DNA of 64,000 bases from Coenobita brevimanus (GCA_032717465.1 CM064632.1:24368611-24432610); one strand, 5' to 3'; positions 46,340 through 58,443 are shown, counted from the stretch's first letter. Numbers and translations are program-made. Notes: generated by a model from the letters alone, not told the origin.

Positions 46340-47165
46340 CCCGCCACCCACCTGCGATTACGCCTCTCTGCTCCCCCTCTTCGCCTCTCTACTCCCCTCT
46401 ACGCCTCTCTGCTCCCCGCTACGCCCCCTCTGCGCCTCTCTACTCCCCTGTACGCCTCTCTACTCCCCCTCTACGCCTCTCTGCTCCCCTCTACGCCTCT
46501 CTACGTCCCCTCTTCGCTCTCTACGCTTCTCTACTCCCCTCTATGCCCCCTCTGCGTCTCTCTACTCCCCTGTACGCCTCTCTGCTCCCCCTGTACGCCT
46601 CTCTACTCCCCCTGTACGCCTCTCTACCCTCCTCTGCGCCTCTCAACTCCCTTGTACGCCTCTCTTCATCCCCTGTACGCCTCTCTTCACCCCCTGTACG
46701 CCTCTCTACTCCCCTGTGCGCCTCTCTACTCCCCTGTGCGCCTCTCTACTCCCCCTCTACGCCTCCCTACTCCCCCTCTACGCCTCCCTACTCCCCCTCT
46801 ACGCCTCCCTACTCCCTCTCTACGCCTCTCTACTCCCTCTCTACGCCTCTCTACTCCCTCTCTACGCCTCTCTACTCCCTCTCTACGCCTCTCTACTCCC
46901 CCTCTACGCCTCTCTACTCCCCCTCTACGCCTCCCTACTCCCCCTCTACGCCTCCCTACTCCCTCTCTACGCCTCTCTACTCCCCCTCTACGCCTCTCTA
47001 CTCCCCCTCTACGCCTCTCTACTCCCCCTCTATGCCTCTCATCTTCCCCGCTCCGCCTCTCTACTCCTCCTCTACGCCTCACTACTCCCAGCTACGCCTA
47101 CCTACTCCCTCCTTACGTCTCTCTAAACACTTTTACGCCTCTCTGCTCCCCCCTACGCCTCTCTA
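46340..47165. repeat. 21-bp minisatellite, about 35-40 copies
   Basis: Units are variants of CTACTCCCCCTCTACGCC extended by TCT or TCC to 21 bp. Because 21 is a multiple of three, all plus frames stay open and give repeats such as SLLPLYA. The array is most homogeneous at 46740-47040. No start context, domain or unique flank supports a protein. Confidence 0.92.
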
Positions 47166-47329
47166 GCACAGGCTGCGTATGTTATCGTTATCGACACGTG
47201 ATGTAAAACGCTCCCCAAGGCTGATTGGCTGGCCTACAGGGTACTTGTTGTTGTTGGTGTGTTGTTATTAATGCTGTTGTTGTTATTATTGTTGTTGTTC
47301 AAAATAAATATGGTTAGGGTGTAGGGAAC

Positions 47330-48010
47330 GGTAGATGTAGATGGTTGGGGTGTAGAGATGTGGAGAAGATGATGTTGAAATGTGGAGAAGGTGATGTAGG
47401 GATGTGGAGAAGGTGATGTAGAGATGTGAGGGAAATGTAGAGATGTGGAGAAGGTGACGTAGAGATGTGGAGAAGGGAATGTAGAGATGTGGAGAAGGGA
47501 ATGTAGGGATGTGGAGAAGGTGACGTAGAGATGTGGAGAAGGGAATGTAGAGATGTGGAGAAGGGAATGTAGAGATGTGGAGAAGGGAATGTAGAGATGT
47601 GGAGAAGAGGATTAGAGATGTGGAGAAGGTGACGTAGAGATGTGGAGATGTTGTAGAGATGTGGAGAAGGTGATGTAGACGTGTGGAGAAAGGGATGTAG
47701 GAATGTGGAGAAGGTGTTGTAGAGATGTGGAGAAGGTGTTGTAGAGATGTGGAGAAGGTGATGTAGAGATGTGGTGAAGGTGATGTAGAGATGTGGTGAA
47801 GGTGATGTAGAGATGTGAAGGTGATGTAGAGATGTGGAGAAGGTGATGTAGAGATGTGGAGAAGGTGATGTAGAGATGTGAAGGTGATGTAGAGATGTGG
47901 TGAAGGTGATGTAGAGATGTGGAGAAGGTGATGTAGAGATGTGGTGAAGGTGATGTAGAGATGTGGTGAAGGTGATGTAGAGATGTGGTGAAGGTGATGT
48001 AGAGATGTGA
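47330..48010. repeat. 22-bp minisatellite
   Basis: Units of 20-22 bp around GTAGAGATGTGGAGAAGG, ending GTGAT, GAAT or GTGACG. Plus-strand cytosine is nearly absent. Confidence 0.92.
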
Positions 48011-48029
48011 AGGGGATGTGGAGATATGG

Positions 48030-48700
48030 AGATGAAGTTGTAGAAACAGAGATGTAGAGGTAGAGAAGTACTGATAGAAAAATGTATATGGAGATATGCA
48101 AAGATGTAAATGTAACGATGTAGATGTAGATACGTAAATGTAGATGTATATACGTAGATGTAGCTGTAATACGTAGATGTAGATATAGATACGTAGAGAT
48201 GTAGATGTAGATACGTAGAGATGTAGATGTAAATACGTAGAGATGTAGTTACGTAGTGATGTAGATGTAAAGACGCAGCGGTCTAGATGCAGATACATAG
48301 AGATGTAGATACGTAGAAATGTAGATGTAGATAGGTAGAGATGTAGATACGTAGAGATGTAGATGTAGATACGTTGAGATGTAGATACTTAGAGATGTAG
48401 ATGTAGATACATAGAGATGTAGATACGTACAGTAGAGATGTAGATGTAGATAGGTAGAGATGTAGATGTAGGTACTTAGAGACGTAGATGTAGAGATGTA
48501 GATGTAGGTACGTAGAGATGCAAATACGTACAGTAGAGATGTTGATGTGGATATGTAGATGTAGATACGTAAAGATGTAGAGATGTAACTGTAGATACGT
48601 AGGGACGTAGATGTAGATACCTAGAGACGTAGATGTAGATACGTAGAGACGTAGACGTAGATACGTTGATGAAGATAAGTAGAGATGTAGCATTAAAGAT
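48030..48700. repeat. GTAGATGTAGATACGTAGAG minisatellite
   Basis: A second, related array: units mix AGATGTAGATGTAGATACGT and AGAGATGTAG with irregular period. The shared GTAGAGATG core suggests it evolved from the same seed as the preceding array. Confidence 0.88.
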
Positions 48701-48789
48701 TCGGAATAGCTGCAGAGAAAATTGAGTGTCTGTACATCGTCTGAGTGGATATGGATGTTGCGAGCATTAGAGCCATATGTTCAGAGGCT

Positions 48790-48900
48790 GTCAAGATGCC
48801 GTAACACCTCTTCCGTAGCGATTTATTCGTGACATTACACCAACAATGTTCTCTTTCCTGTTAACGTAAACTGTGCTTCATAATAAAATGGTGCAGATAA
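48790..48900. mobile_element. MITE family A, left half (copy 8)
   Basis: GTAACACCTCTTCC then GTAGCGATTTATTCGTGAC is the left arm and part of the core. No right arm is seen before the LINE begins. Confidence 0.55.
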
Positions 48901-49048
48901 CACAGAAGGGAATGTTATGGTGTAAAGATGAAGAGGCAAAAACAGATCCCTGGGGAGTCACAGGTAGGTGGAGATTGGTGCCTAGGGGGTGTAGCCGACA
49001 TAGAGGAATGCAAAACTGTAAGTAGAAGCTTTCTGTTAGTACCAGAAG

Positions 49049-50068
49049 ATGACCACCATCTTTAGCAAATCAGCTTTGGAAGGAGTTAAGATAAGGGACA
49101 AAGGTAGAAAGCAGGATGATGATTTCTACCAGGAACTGGTGGAAATGGAAACGCATAATAAGCTGTTGGAACGAGTGTACAGATTAGAGAAGGCATTTCA
49201 AAGTGAAATAGATGAAATTAAAAAGCAGTTGCACATGCAGAAGGAAGAGAATGAAAATTTAGTAAAAGGGATTAATAAGAAAGACATAACAATGGATGAA
49301 TTATCAGTTGAGGTGGGTACACTTAGAAGGGAGATTAGTAAAATGGCAAGCACAGTTGTCAACCATGAGAGTATTATGGAAGAGTTCAGAAATGGTACAA
49401 AGACAATAAGGCAGGCAAGCACTCTGATAGATCATAGCAGTGATATTGAGGAGAAGATAACCCAGGCAAATGAAGCGATGCAAAGCTACAAAAATGATGT
49501 GGAAACCACATATGCTGAAATGTTGAAAATAAAGAAAGACTTAGAAACAAGAGTTGAAGAAAAGAGCATTAAAAAGGAAGTGAAGAAAATAATCCAAAAC
49601 AATCCAAAATTGGTCAAAGATTCAGCAGACATCAACAAATCTATAGTAATCACTGCTATAGAAGAGGAACAAATAAAAAACAAGATTTCGAGAGACAAAA
49701 AGGAGATGGAAAATGCAATGAAAATATTGACAGAAGTTTCAGAGGAAATCTGTAGTAAAGACATAGAGGAACACAAAAGGCTAGGGAAATATGAGAGAAA
49801 TAAATCAAGACCCCTGAAAGTAACCTTCCAGAGTGTAAACACTGTGGAGGAAATACTGAAAAATGCAAACAGACTTATGGAAAATGAGGACTTCAGAAAT
49901 GTATGGATAAAAAGATGCCTAATTCAAGAGGAACTTGGATTACTAAAAGAGAAGAGGGAGGAGGCAAGAACAAAGAATGAGGGAAGATCAGAGGAAGAGA
50001 AGAACACATTTTTTTACAAAGTAATTGGATTGCAGGTTCGAAAGTGGTACATAAACAGGAGGAAATAA
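49049..50068 (+). CDS. LINE ORF1 protein, intact
   Basis: The 339-residue protein has an ATG start and no internal break. It is highly charged with heptad-like coiled-coil stretches (about residues 35-130 and 140-230). The C-terminal part, RLGKYERNKSRPLKVTF then EDFRNVWIKRCL and FFYKVIGLQVRKWY, resembles the folded nucleic-acid-binding part of CR1/L2-type ORF1 proteins. It would bind element RNA and act as chaperone. That ORF1 is intact while ORF2 has many lesions is notable. Coding by a host gene is unlikely given the ORF2 directly downstream. Confidence 0.75.
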   Translation: MTTIFSKSALEGVKIRDKGRKQDDDFYQELVEMETHNKLLERVYRLEKAFQSEIDEIKKQLHMQKEENENLVKGINKKDITMDELSVEVGTLRREISKMASTVVNHESIMEEFRNGTKTIRQASTLIDHSSDIEEKITQANEAMQSYKNDVETTYAEMLKIKKDLETRVEEKSIKKEVKKIIQNNPKLVKDSADINKSIVITAIEEEQIKNKISRDKKEMENAMKILTEVSEEICSKDIEEHKRLGKYERNKSRPLKVTFQSVNTVEEILKNANRLMENEDFRNVWIKRCLIQEELGLLKEKREEARTKNEGRSEEEKNTFFYKVIGLQVRKWYINRRK

Positions 50069-50117
50069 AAAAAGGAGAAAGGTAGTAGACCCAAGTCATG
50101 ACAAGTATGTAAACAAG

Positions 50118-52978
50118 ATGATTAAGTTGATGTACTCTAATGTGGATGGAATGGTATCTGTGTTACTAGAGATGAGTGATTATATCAAAGAAAAGGAACT
50201 ACATATCGTTTGCCTAACTGAAACAAAATTAACACCAAGGATATCAAATGATACACTAAACCTAGAGGAATACAATATATGGAGAAGAGATAGGAACTTA
50301 AAGAAAGGAGGAATTATAATATTAACAAAGAAAAATTTGCAAGTCAAGGAAACAGAACTAGATGTACCCTAACAGGTAGAACTGATTGCAGTAGAGATTT
50401 GTACGTCTGAAGGGAAAGCAAATGTGGCAGATTTATACATGCTACCCAGATCAAACATTTGGGAAAAAGGCGAATATGAAGACCTGGCAGAGAAAACAAT
50501 TCAGAGTTTAAGAGTATTACTACATAGAACGGAGGAGAAATCTGAAAGAATTATACTAACTGGAGATTTTAGTACAAATATAAGTTGGAATACTCTAGAT
50601 ATAAAAAGCCAGGAAAGCTGTTGGAACCAAAAGCTCCTGGACCTTGTGCAAGAGTTTTCCTAACACAACATGTAAAAGAAAGCACCAGAAAAAGAGGACT
50701 TGACATACCATCAGCACTAAATCTTACATTTACTAGACAAGGAAATGATGTTGACCGTATAATGTATCACCCTCCATTCGGCAAAAGTGACCACTCAGTA
50801 TTAAATTACAACTTCAGGATTGCATATGACATAGTTAATAGTATTGAAAGTTACAAAAAAGAGCCTTAACTACAAAAAGGGCAACTATCATGACCTAAAG
50901 AAATACTTCTTTGAAATAGATTGGGAAAAAGAGCTTAGTGGACAAGATTTAAATGTTATATATAGAAAATTCTTTGAACTTTATGAAACAGGAGTCCAGA
51001 AGTACATCCCACAGCACAAATAAGCAGAAAAGAATATAAAGAAATGGTTTAATACAGAATGTAAAAAATCAAAAGAAAAGAGAGATTTGTTGTGGAACAG
51101 ATACAGGAGACACAATAGTGAAAGGGCATATAACAACTATAAACAAGCAAGAAACGATTGTACAAGAATAAGAAAGGAAGCCCAAAAACAGTTTGAGGAG
51201 GACATCGTAAATAATACTAGTGATCAACCGAAGCTATTTTACTGCTACATCCGAAGCAAAATCAGAGTAAAAGATAAAATACAATCCATTGCAGATGAAG
51301 TGATCACCTACACACAAGAGAAGGATATTTGTGAAGCACTAAATAAAAATTTTCAATCAGTTTTTACAGAAGAAAATAATTTTGAGAGGGATTATATGGA
51401 ACATGCATGCCCACACATACTACCAGATATACAAATATCAGAAAAAGAAATACGGGAGGAGTTAAGTAAATTAGACACAGGAAAAGCAAATAGCCTTGAT
51501 GAAATTTCATGTTGGGTGCTACATGAATGTGCAAAGAAGTTAGGTAAACCATTATCTTTAATTTTCAAGGAATCCTTGCAACAAGGTAAACTACCTGATA
51601 TTTGGAAGAAAGCAAACATTGTTCCCTTATTCAAGAAAGGGAATTGACAAAATCTACTCAACTACTGACCAGTATCACTAACCAGTGTTGTAAGCAAGGT
51701 ATTAGAAAAGCTGATAAGAAAAGTTTGGGTAAATCATCTAGAAGAACACAATATGATAACAGAAAGACAGTTTGGTTTCAGAAAGGGAGAATCATGAATT
51801 ACTACTGTAATATGTTCAGCTATTATGAAAGGGTAACAGAAACATTACAGAACAGAGAAGGATGGGTGGACAGTATCTATTTAGATTTCAAGTAAGCATT
51901 TGACAGAGTACCGCACCAATGACTTTTATGGAAACTGTACCATCGCAGAGGTATCCGAGGCAAACTGTACGAGTATTGTTGGATGAAAGATTTTCTCATA
52001 AAAAGAAAAATGAGAACAGTACTAAGGGGAAATTACTCGTCATGGAAGGAAGTGACTAGCGGAGTTCCACAGGGCTCAGTGCTGGCACCAAAATTTTTTT
52101 TAATGTATATAAATGATACAGACAGTAACATTGGAAATGAAAACTATCTAAATATGTTTGCTGATGATGCAAAAATACAAAGGAGAATTACTAACAGACT
52201 CATGTAAGGAGCTACAAGAAGAATTAAATGAACTTCATGAATGGAGCAATACATGGCAAATGGAATTCAGTGTGAACAAGTGTCATGTAAGGAAGTTTGG
52301 CAAAAGTGGAAAAAGACCTGATTGGGATTATAAGTTAGGAAGTAAAACCCTACACACATCAGAAAAAGAGAAGGACCTAGGTGTGATTATCAGTAACAGA
52401 CTATCTCCGGCTGACCATATCAGTGAGAAGGTACGGAACATGTGTACTGTACACTGCTTGCAAATGTGAGAATAGCATTCACATACATAAATGAAGACAT
52501 GCTAAGAAAGATAATAACATCATTCATCAGACCATCCCTGGAGTATGCGTCAGTAGTCTGGAGTCCTCATCTCAAAAAACTCATAGATAAGATTGAAAAA
52601 GTTCAATGGGCCGCTACAAGATGGGTACCAAGCTTAAGGGATCTAAGCTACGAAGAAAGACCAGAAAAACTGAAACTGCCTACACTATAGGAGAGAAGGA
52701 AAAGAAGAGACATGATTATGCTATGTAAATGCATATCAGGGAAGGAGAAAATAGACATAAATGATTACATAACCTATGGGGATGCATCAGCATAAGGACA
52801 CTGCAAAAAACTGCATAAAAAGAGAGGCGATAAAGACGTAAGGAAATTTAGTTTCCCAAATAGGGCAATTGAGAAGTGGAATGCACTACCGAAGGAAATA
52901 GTGTGTGCCAAAACAATTCACAAATTTAAGAGTATGTACGATAAAAATGGTTTAAGACACGGGACAGTACGAGCTTGA
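50118..52978 (+). pseudogene. LINE ORF2: endonuclease and reverse transcriptase, heavily disrupted
   Basis: APE-type endonuclease: LMYSNVDG, CLTETKL (about 50212-50232), ILTGDFSTN (about 50560-50582; the usual GDFN has Ser here) and KSDHSVL (about 50784-50804). RT: LDEISCWVLHECAKKLGKPL, WKKANIVPLFKKGN, GVPQGSVLAP (about 52055-52090), FADDAKIQ (52157-52180). The C-terminal tail has FSFPNRAIEKWNALP near 52852-52896. Stops or shifts occur at 50370-50372 (TAA), about 50655 (one T fewer than expected), 50867-50869, about 51021, 51645-51647, and several more up to 52690. It is not functional as read. Confidence 0.88.
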
Positions 52979-53026
52979 CTCATTCCTGTAAAGATACATT
53001 AGGTAAGAACAATTAGGTATGAACAT

Positions 53027-53245
53027 CTCATTGGACATGAGAGGGTAAGACTGTCAGGTATACGATATTATGGCAGTTATTTAATCCTGAATTTTACTGT
53101 ATCTTTTGTTTTAATGTAGCAGACAAGATCCCTCTGAAATAGACTTTAGGGGAAAAAACTGGTTTAGTATTACAGTGGCATATTATTCATTAGATTAAAA
53201 AGTTTACATTAATATAGCCGTGAAAAAATCGTTTGTAAGTAACTA
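53027..53245. other. Unassigned sequence, no gene seen
   Basis: Short spacer between the LINE end and the next MITE. Confidence 0.4.
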
Positions 53246-53452
53246 TAGTCTGCTCACTTTCCCTTGGTCTAAAACTGCATTCTCACCACCGAAAGAGATG
53301 AGTTGTAACGAGCGATTAACACTAGAATATAATGCTAGTCATGATGAAGTGCTATAGAAAAGAAATAGAACTATGGGGAAGAGAGTAGACCGCTGTATTG
53401 TTTTCTTGTGCCATTGAGCTACGGGAATAAGCTGCATAGTCAAAAGTGTCTG
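53246..53452. mobile_element. MITE family B, copy 6
   Basis: CTTTCCCTTGGTCTAAAACT, GATTAACACTAGAATATAAT, GTCATGATGAAGTGCTATAG and CGGGAATAAGCTGCA follow the family order. The right terminal repeat is lost where the minisatellite starts. Confidence 0.6.
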
Positions 53453-53454
53453 GT

Positions 53455-54090
53455 ACATGTGAGGGGATGTGTGAAATATGAGAGGATGTGTGAAATATGT
53501 GAGAGGATGGGAGAAATATGTGAGAGGTGTGAAATGTGTGAGAGGATGTGTGAAATATGTGAGAGGATGTGTGAAAGACGTGAGTGGAAGTGTGAAATAT
53601 GTGAGAGGGTGGGTGAAATATGTGAAAGGATGTGTGAAATATGTGAGAGGATGTGTGTGAGAGGATGTCAAATATGTGAGGATGTGTAAAATATGTGAAA
53701 GGATGTGTGAAATATGTGAGAGGATGTGTGAAATATGTTAGGAGATGTGTGAAATATGTGAAAGGATGGGTGAAATGTGAGAGAGGACGTGTGAAATACG
53801 TGAGAGAATGTGTGAAATATGTGAGAGGTGTGAAATGTGTGAGAGGATGGGTTAAATGTGTGAGAGGACGTGTGAAATATGTGAAAGGATGTGTGAAATA
53901 TGTGAGGGGATGAGTGAAATATGTGAAAGGATGTGTGAAATATGTGAGAGGATGCGTGATATATGTGAGAGGGTGTAAAATATGCGAGAGGATATGTGAC
54001 ATACGTGTGAGAATGCGTGATATAATATGTGAGAGGATGTGTGAATTTGTGAGAGGATGAGTGAAATGTGCGAGAGGATTGTGTGAAAAA
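53455..54090. repeat. 21-bp minisatellite, about 30 copies
   Basis: Units are variants of GTGAAATATGTGAGAGGA extended by TGT. The plus strand has almost no cytosine. The period of 21 keeps frames open (repeats such as CVKYVRG). Confidence 0.92.
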
Positions 54091-54164
54091 GTAAAATCCC
54101 GTGACCTGAGAAGAGTTCCTATTTTAGAGTTGTTTTATGCCGATTTTAGTCTTGTTTTATGCCG

Positions 54165-54319
54165 ACTATATCTATCTATCTGTCTATCTATCTACCTATC
54201 TATCTATCTGTCTATCTATCTGTCTATATACGATAAATAATCTTTCATTTTCTCTCGCTGTGTTGATTCTCCTGGTTAACTTGCTACCGATTACGGGTGA
54301 CCACTGTAATTCAGAGACG

Positions 54320-54351
<32 letters not shown>

Positions 54352-54720
54352 GGGGGTGGGAGCTGTAGAGAAGGGAGGAGGGTGAGGGGGTTAAGGTGAG
54401 CAGAGGAGGAGTAAGTATTGGAGGGAGGAAGAGAACTAAAGAGGGAGCAAGTAAAAGTGGGGGGGGGGGAGTGGGTATAGAAATAAAGGAATTGAGTATG
54501 AAGATGGTAAAAAGGGGGAGAAGAGAAGAGAAAGAATGAGTACTGTGGGAATTAGAGAGGAGGAAAAGACTAGGAGGAGAGGAGTGTGGGATGGAGAGGA
54601 GGCAGGAAGGAAGGAAGCAGAAGGGAAGAAGTATTGGAAGGAAGGTGAGGTAGAGAAAGTGGTGAAAGGAGAGAAGGGAGGATGCAGAGAATAATGAGGA
54701 AGGGAGCAACAGGAAGGCAG
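54165..54720. repeat. (CTAT)n and purine-rich tract
   Basis: CTAT/CTGT repeats at 54165-54228, (GA)n at about 54316-54345, then GGA-rich sequence to the RTE border. Confidence 0.85.
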
Positions 54721-57062
54721 GATGGAGGTCTATCTATCTATCTATTGCCAGACGCCTCAATCCCGTTTGGGGTGGCCACAAACAAATCGCCTCCAAGTCG
54801 CCCTGTCCCCCGCCATTTCACTGCCCTGCTCCCAACTCACACACCCCTCTCTCATATACCTCTCCACCCCATCCCTCCATCTCATCCTCGGCCTCCCCCT
54901 CCCTCTCCCCCCCTCCACCTCACTCACATACACACTCTTCGTCAGTCTTTCACCCTCCATTCTCTCCACATGGCCAAACCACCTCAGTGTGTTCCTCATA
55001 ACGCTTCCTATCACATCCACATCCACACCTCAATGCTCCTTTATATCCTCATTCGTCAGCCTGTCTCTCCACGTGACTCCACAGGCTTCTCTTAGATAAC
55101 TCATTTCCACTGCTCTCACTCTTGACTTGTGTCCTTCCAACAATGTCCAAGCCTCACTTCCGTACGTTAGAGTTGGTATCACAATACTGTCATGTAGTAA
55201 CTTTTTCACTTCCATGCTCACTTCCATGTTTCTTATCACTGCTTTCAAAGAACCAGCAACCTTTCTTCCCTGCTGTACCCTTTCAAGCACTTCACCCTCC
55301 AAACCTCCATCATTACTCATCACACCACCCAAGTACTTAAACGTACTCACATTTTCCAATTCCTCACCATCCAACCTCGCTGTACATTCACTAACTTCAC
55401 CTCTCTCAAAGACCATCACTTTACTCTTCCCTACATTCACCTTTAGATTCCGTTTCTTACACACTCTCTCAAACTCATCCACCAAGCCTTGCAGCTCCCC
55501 TTCGTCTTCACTCAACAACACAGTATCATCTGCAAACAACAGTACAGGGAGTTTCCAAACACTATCCTCTCTCACCAGGGCCACTCCAACATCCACTACC
55601 CTACCTTGTACCTCTTTTATTACCCCATCCATGTACAGATTGAACAACCATGGAGACATGACACATCCCTGTTTCAAACCAACTTTCAAAGAGAAAAATT
55701 CACTTAGTTCACCATCCACACGCACTGCAGCCTTCGCACCATTGTACATACTCTTCACAGCATTCAACAACTTCCCATCTACTCCATATATTCTTAACAC
55801 TTTTCACAATCCTTGTCTATCCACCCTGTCATATGCTTTCTCCAAATCCATGAAAGCCGCATACTACTTCTTTCCCTTCTCTAGAAACTTTTCCACTAAA
55901 GATCTAAGAATTAATATCTGATCTACACAACCTCTTCCCTTCCTAAAGCCCCCCTGTTCTTCTCCAACTAATTTCTCTGTTCTTTCTCTAACTCTGTTTA
56001 TAAGTATCCTACCATACACTTTTCCTATTATACTAAGAAGACAAATGCCCCTATGATTACCACACACTTCTTTTTCCCCTTTTCCTTTGTACAAGGGAAT
56101 AATTATACCTGACTTCCAATCCTCCGGGACTCTACCTTCCTCCCAGGCCAATCTACACATCTTCCACATCCATTCTACTACTATCTCTCCCCCATGCTTC
56201 AGCATTTCACCACACACTCCATCAATTCCTGGGGCTTTCCCCGATTTAACTTTCTTCATTGCTTCCACAACTTCTATCCTACTGATTTCTTCCTGTCTTC
56301 TCACCTCCCTCCTTCTCCCAGCCATTCCCCAGCCACTTATACTCGCATTACTTCCATCCTCTATGTTCAACAATTCCTTAAAGTGTTCTCTCCATCTGCT
56401 CACTTTTTCTCCCTTCTCCACTAGTAATCTACCATTTTTATCTTTCACTCCCCTGCTAACTTCACTTCCACCCTGTCTTACTCTTTTCACTTCTCTCCAG
56501 AACATTTTCTTACAGTCCCTCCACTTTACACTCAAATTCCTTCCAAATTCCTCATCCACTCTCTTCTTACTCTCTCTTACTAATCTTTTCACCTCTCTCT
56601 TTCTTTCCACATATAACTCTCTCTTCCGCCTCTCAACTTCTTCCACGCCCCTATTTCTCATCCATTCATTGTATGCTTTCTTCTTTTGTGCCACAGCCTG
56701 TTTCACCTCTTCAGTCCACCACGCTGTTCCTTGCACCCCCCTCCGTCTTCTCTTCCTTCCATACACCACATCACATGCTGCACATATTTCTTCTGTAAAT
56801 ATCTTACACACACCTTCCACGTCTTCCATCTGCTCCAATTCATATTTGCCCAATCGTTCCTCCACTTCTCTCTTATACTCTGCCTTTTTCTCATCCTCTT
56901 GTAATCTTTCCACTCTCCTTGCAACTACTCTTTCCTCTCGTCTTTCCCTTCTTCTATTCCTCCATCTTACTTGCATTCTAATTCTGGCCACCACCAAGTA
57001 GTGGTCAGAAAGTCCACTCCCCCAACCCCTATACACTCTTGCATCCTTTACAGGATGAAGGT
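54718..57062 (-). mobile_element. RTE-type LINE, long copy on the minus strand
   Basis: Reading leftward from about 57050, this copy starts in the end of the endonuclease domain and runs to a (ATAG)n tail (54729-54746 on the plus strand). CAGGATGGAGGT (54718-54729) and CAGGATGAAGGT (57051-57062) form a 12-bp target duplication with one mismatch. The 3' half is closely similar to 5396-6221. It is inserted in purine-rich DNA. Confidence 0.87.
54757..57050 (-). pseudogene. Endonuclease end and reverse transcriptase of RTE LINE, three stops
   Basis: The reading begins at VKDARVYRGWG and GLSDHYLVVARI, the last endonuclease motif. A basic linker follows, then RT: SGKAPGIDGVCGEML, IIIPLYKGKGEKEVCGNHRG, GFRKGRGCVDQI, AAFMDLEKAYDRVD, LKQGCVMSPWLFNLYMDGVI and FADDTVLLSEDEG. 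The C-terminus ends CGHPKRD. One reading frame runs through the whole segment, broken by TAG at 55864-55866, TGA at 55804-55806 (a Trp position) and TGA at 55030-55032 (a Cys position by comparison with the other copy). No frameshift is needed. Most of the endonuclease is missing through 5' truncation. Confidence 0.9.
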
Positions 57063-57300
57063 AAATGGTAATAATATTTAAGGAAAGGAGAGAAAGAAAC
57101 GAGGGAAGAAGGGGAGAGGAGATAGAGGTGTAGATATCAGTAACCATTAAACAGAGGGGAAGAAACAAAGGGAGAGAAAAAGAGAGGGGGAGGGTGAAGA
57201 GAGGAGGGTGTTGAGGTGAGTGGGGCAAGGGAATACTGTGGAGCCAGAAGGAAGCCTAATTTATATTCGTTCTCGTTAAAGCGACTTTCCGTTGATTCTG

Positions 57301-57303
<3 letters not shown>

Positions 57304-57361
<58 letters not shown>
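57304..57361. repeat. (GT)n microsatellite
   Basis: GT run of about 57 bp. Confidence 0.95.
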
Positions 57362-57363
<2 letters not shown>

Positions 57364-57589
57364 GTTCATAAATGAAATTCAGTCTGCTTTTGCTGCAGAG
57401 CTTTCCTGCAGTTTTCAGTACATTAGGCTTTGTCTTTTTGCCTGATAATTATAATATTAGTTGGGACATTCCTGTTACAGATATCTAATCGCTGCAGCAA
57501 CAGCAGGAAAAGAAGTAGCAGGAGTAGTAGTAGTAGTAGTAACAGTAGTAGCAGTAGCCTTTCGCTAAATGTTAGACAGGAAAGTTTTT

Positions 57590-57782
57590 TGATGAGTCCT
57601 ATTACCATCTGTCCAGTATTACTTATACACTTAGATTAGCACCATAATGTTGGACTAGTCACGAAGAAGATTAGAGAGAGAATGTAGAGCCGTAATATTA
57701 TCTTATTCCATCATCGAGCGACGTGAAATAAGCAGCAGAATGACGAAAATCTCAGCCAAGTTAATGTGGACTAATTGTAGTG
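57590..57782. mobile_element. MITE family B, copy 7
   Basis: TGTAGAGCCGTAATATTATC, CGACGTGAAATAAGCAGCAG and CGAAAATCTCAGCCAAGTTA follow the family order. The left end is diverged. Confidence 0.6.
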
Positions 57783-57783
57783 C

Positions 57784-57867
57784 CGTCATCATCATTGTCA
57801 TCATCATTATCATGAGCATCATCATCATCATTTTCATCATTGTCATCATCATCATCATGAGCATCAT

Positions 57868-57908
<41 letters not shown>

Positions 57909-58340
57909 GCAGCATCGTCATAATTACCGTCATCATCATCGTCACCGTCCACCCGTCATTCATTATTCATCCTTCATCACCATTATTACCATCATCATCA
58001 TCGTCATTCATCATTCATTATTCACCCATCGTCATCATCATCATCATCATCGTCAGCAGCAGCAGCAGCATCGTCATTATGTAATCCCTCATCGTTTCAT
58101 CCATCATCTTCATCATCATCATCATCATTACCATTATCATCGTTACTATTATATATCATCATCATCATGATCATCTTCAGTATCATCGTCATCATCACCG
58201 ACATCATCATCGTCATCCATCGTTCATTAGTCATCGGTATCATCATCATCATCATCATTACCATTGTCGTCATCATCATCGTTATCGTCATCCATCATTC
58301 ATTACTCATCCATCATCATCATCATCATCAGTTTAGTAGT
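57784..58340. repeat. (TCA)n/(CAG)n trinucleotide array
   Basis: Mostly ATC/TCA units with two CAG blocks (about 57888-57914 and 58053-58070) and repeated CATCCATCATTCATT insertions, suggesting a longer repeat of about 90-100 bp. Confidence 0.92.
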
Positions 58341-58397
58341 AGTATTAGGTAGAGTGGAGAGATTTTGGTTAAAGAGTATCAAGGAAGGGAAACGAAG

Positions 58398-58443
<46 letters not shown>

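Larger units (their letters stand above)
48925..53025 (+). mobile_element. CR1/L2-like LINE, nearly full length
   Basis: Two ORFs in the order expected of CR1-group non-LTR elements: a coiled-coil ORF1 (49049-50068), then after 49 bp an endonuclease-RT ORF2 (50118-52978). The 3' end has two copies of a 14-bp unit (ATTAGGTAAGAACA and ATTAGGTATGAACA, 52998-53026 area), like the short 3' repeats of this group. There is no poly(A). The 5' boundary is uncertain (48900-48960). Confidence 0.85.

Noticed and set aside
52995..53026. TTAGG motifs as telomeric repeat
   Set aside because: Only two copies inside a 14-bp LINE 3' repeat; no (TTAGG)n array.
54682..57001. Plus-strand frames opposite the RTE LINE (up to 304 codons)
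   Set aside because: Antisense shadows of the RT reading; the minus strand carries all RT motifs.
57740..58352. Ile/Asp/Met-rich frames over the TCA array
   Set aside because: Direct translation of trinucleotide repeats in all frames.
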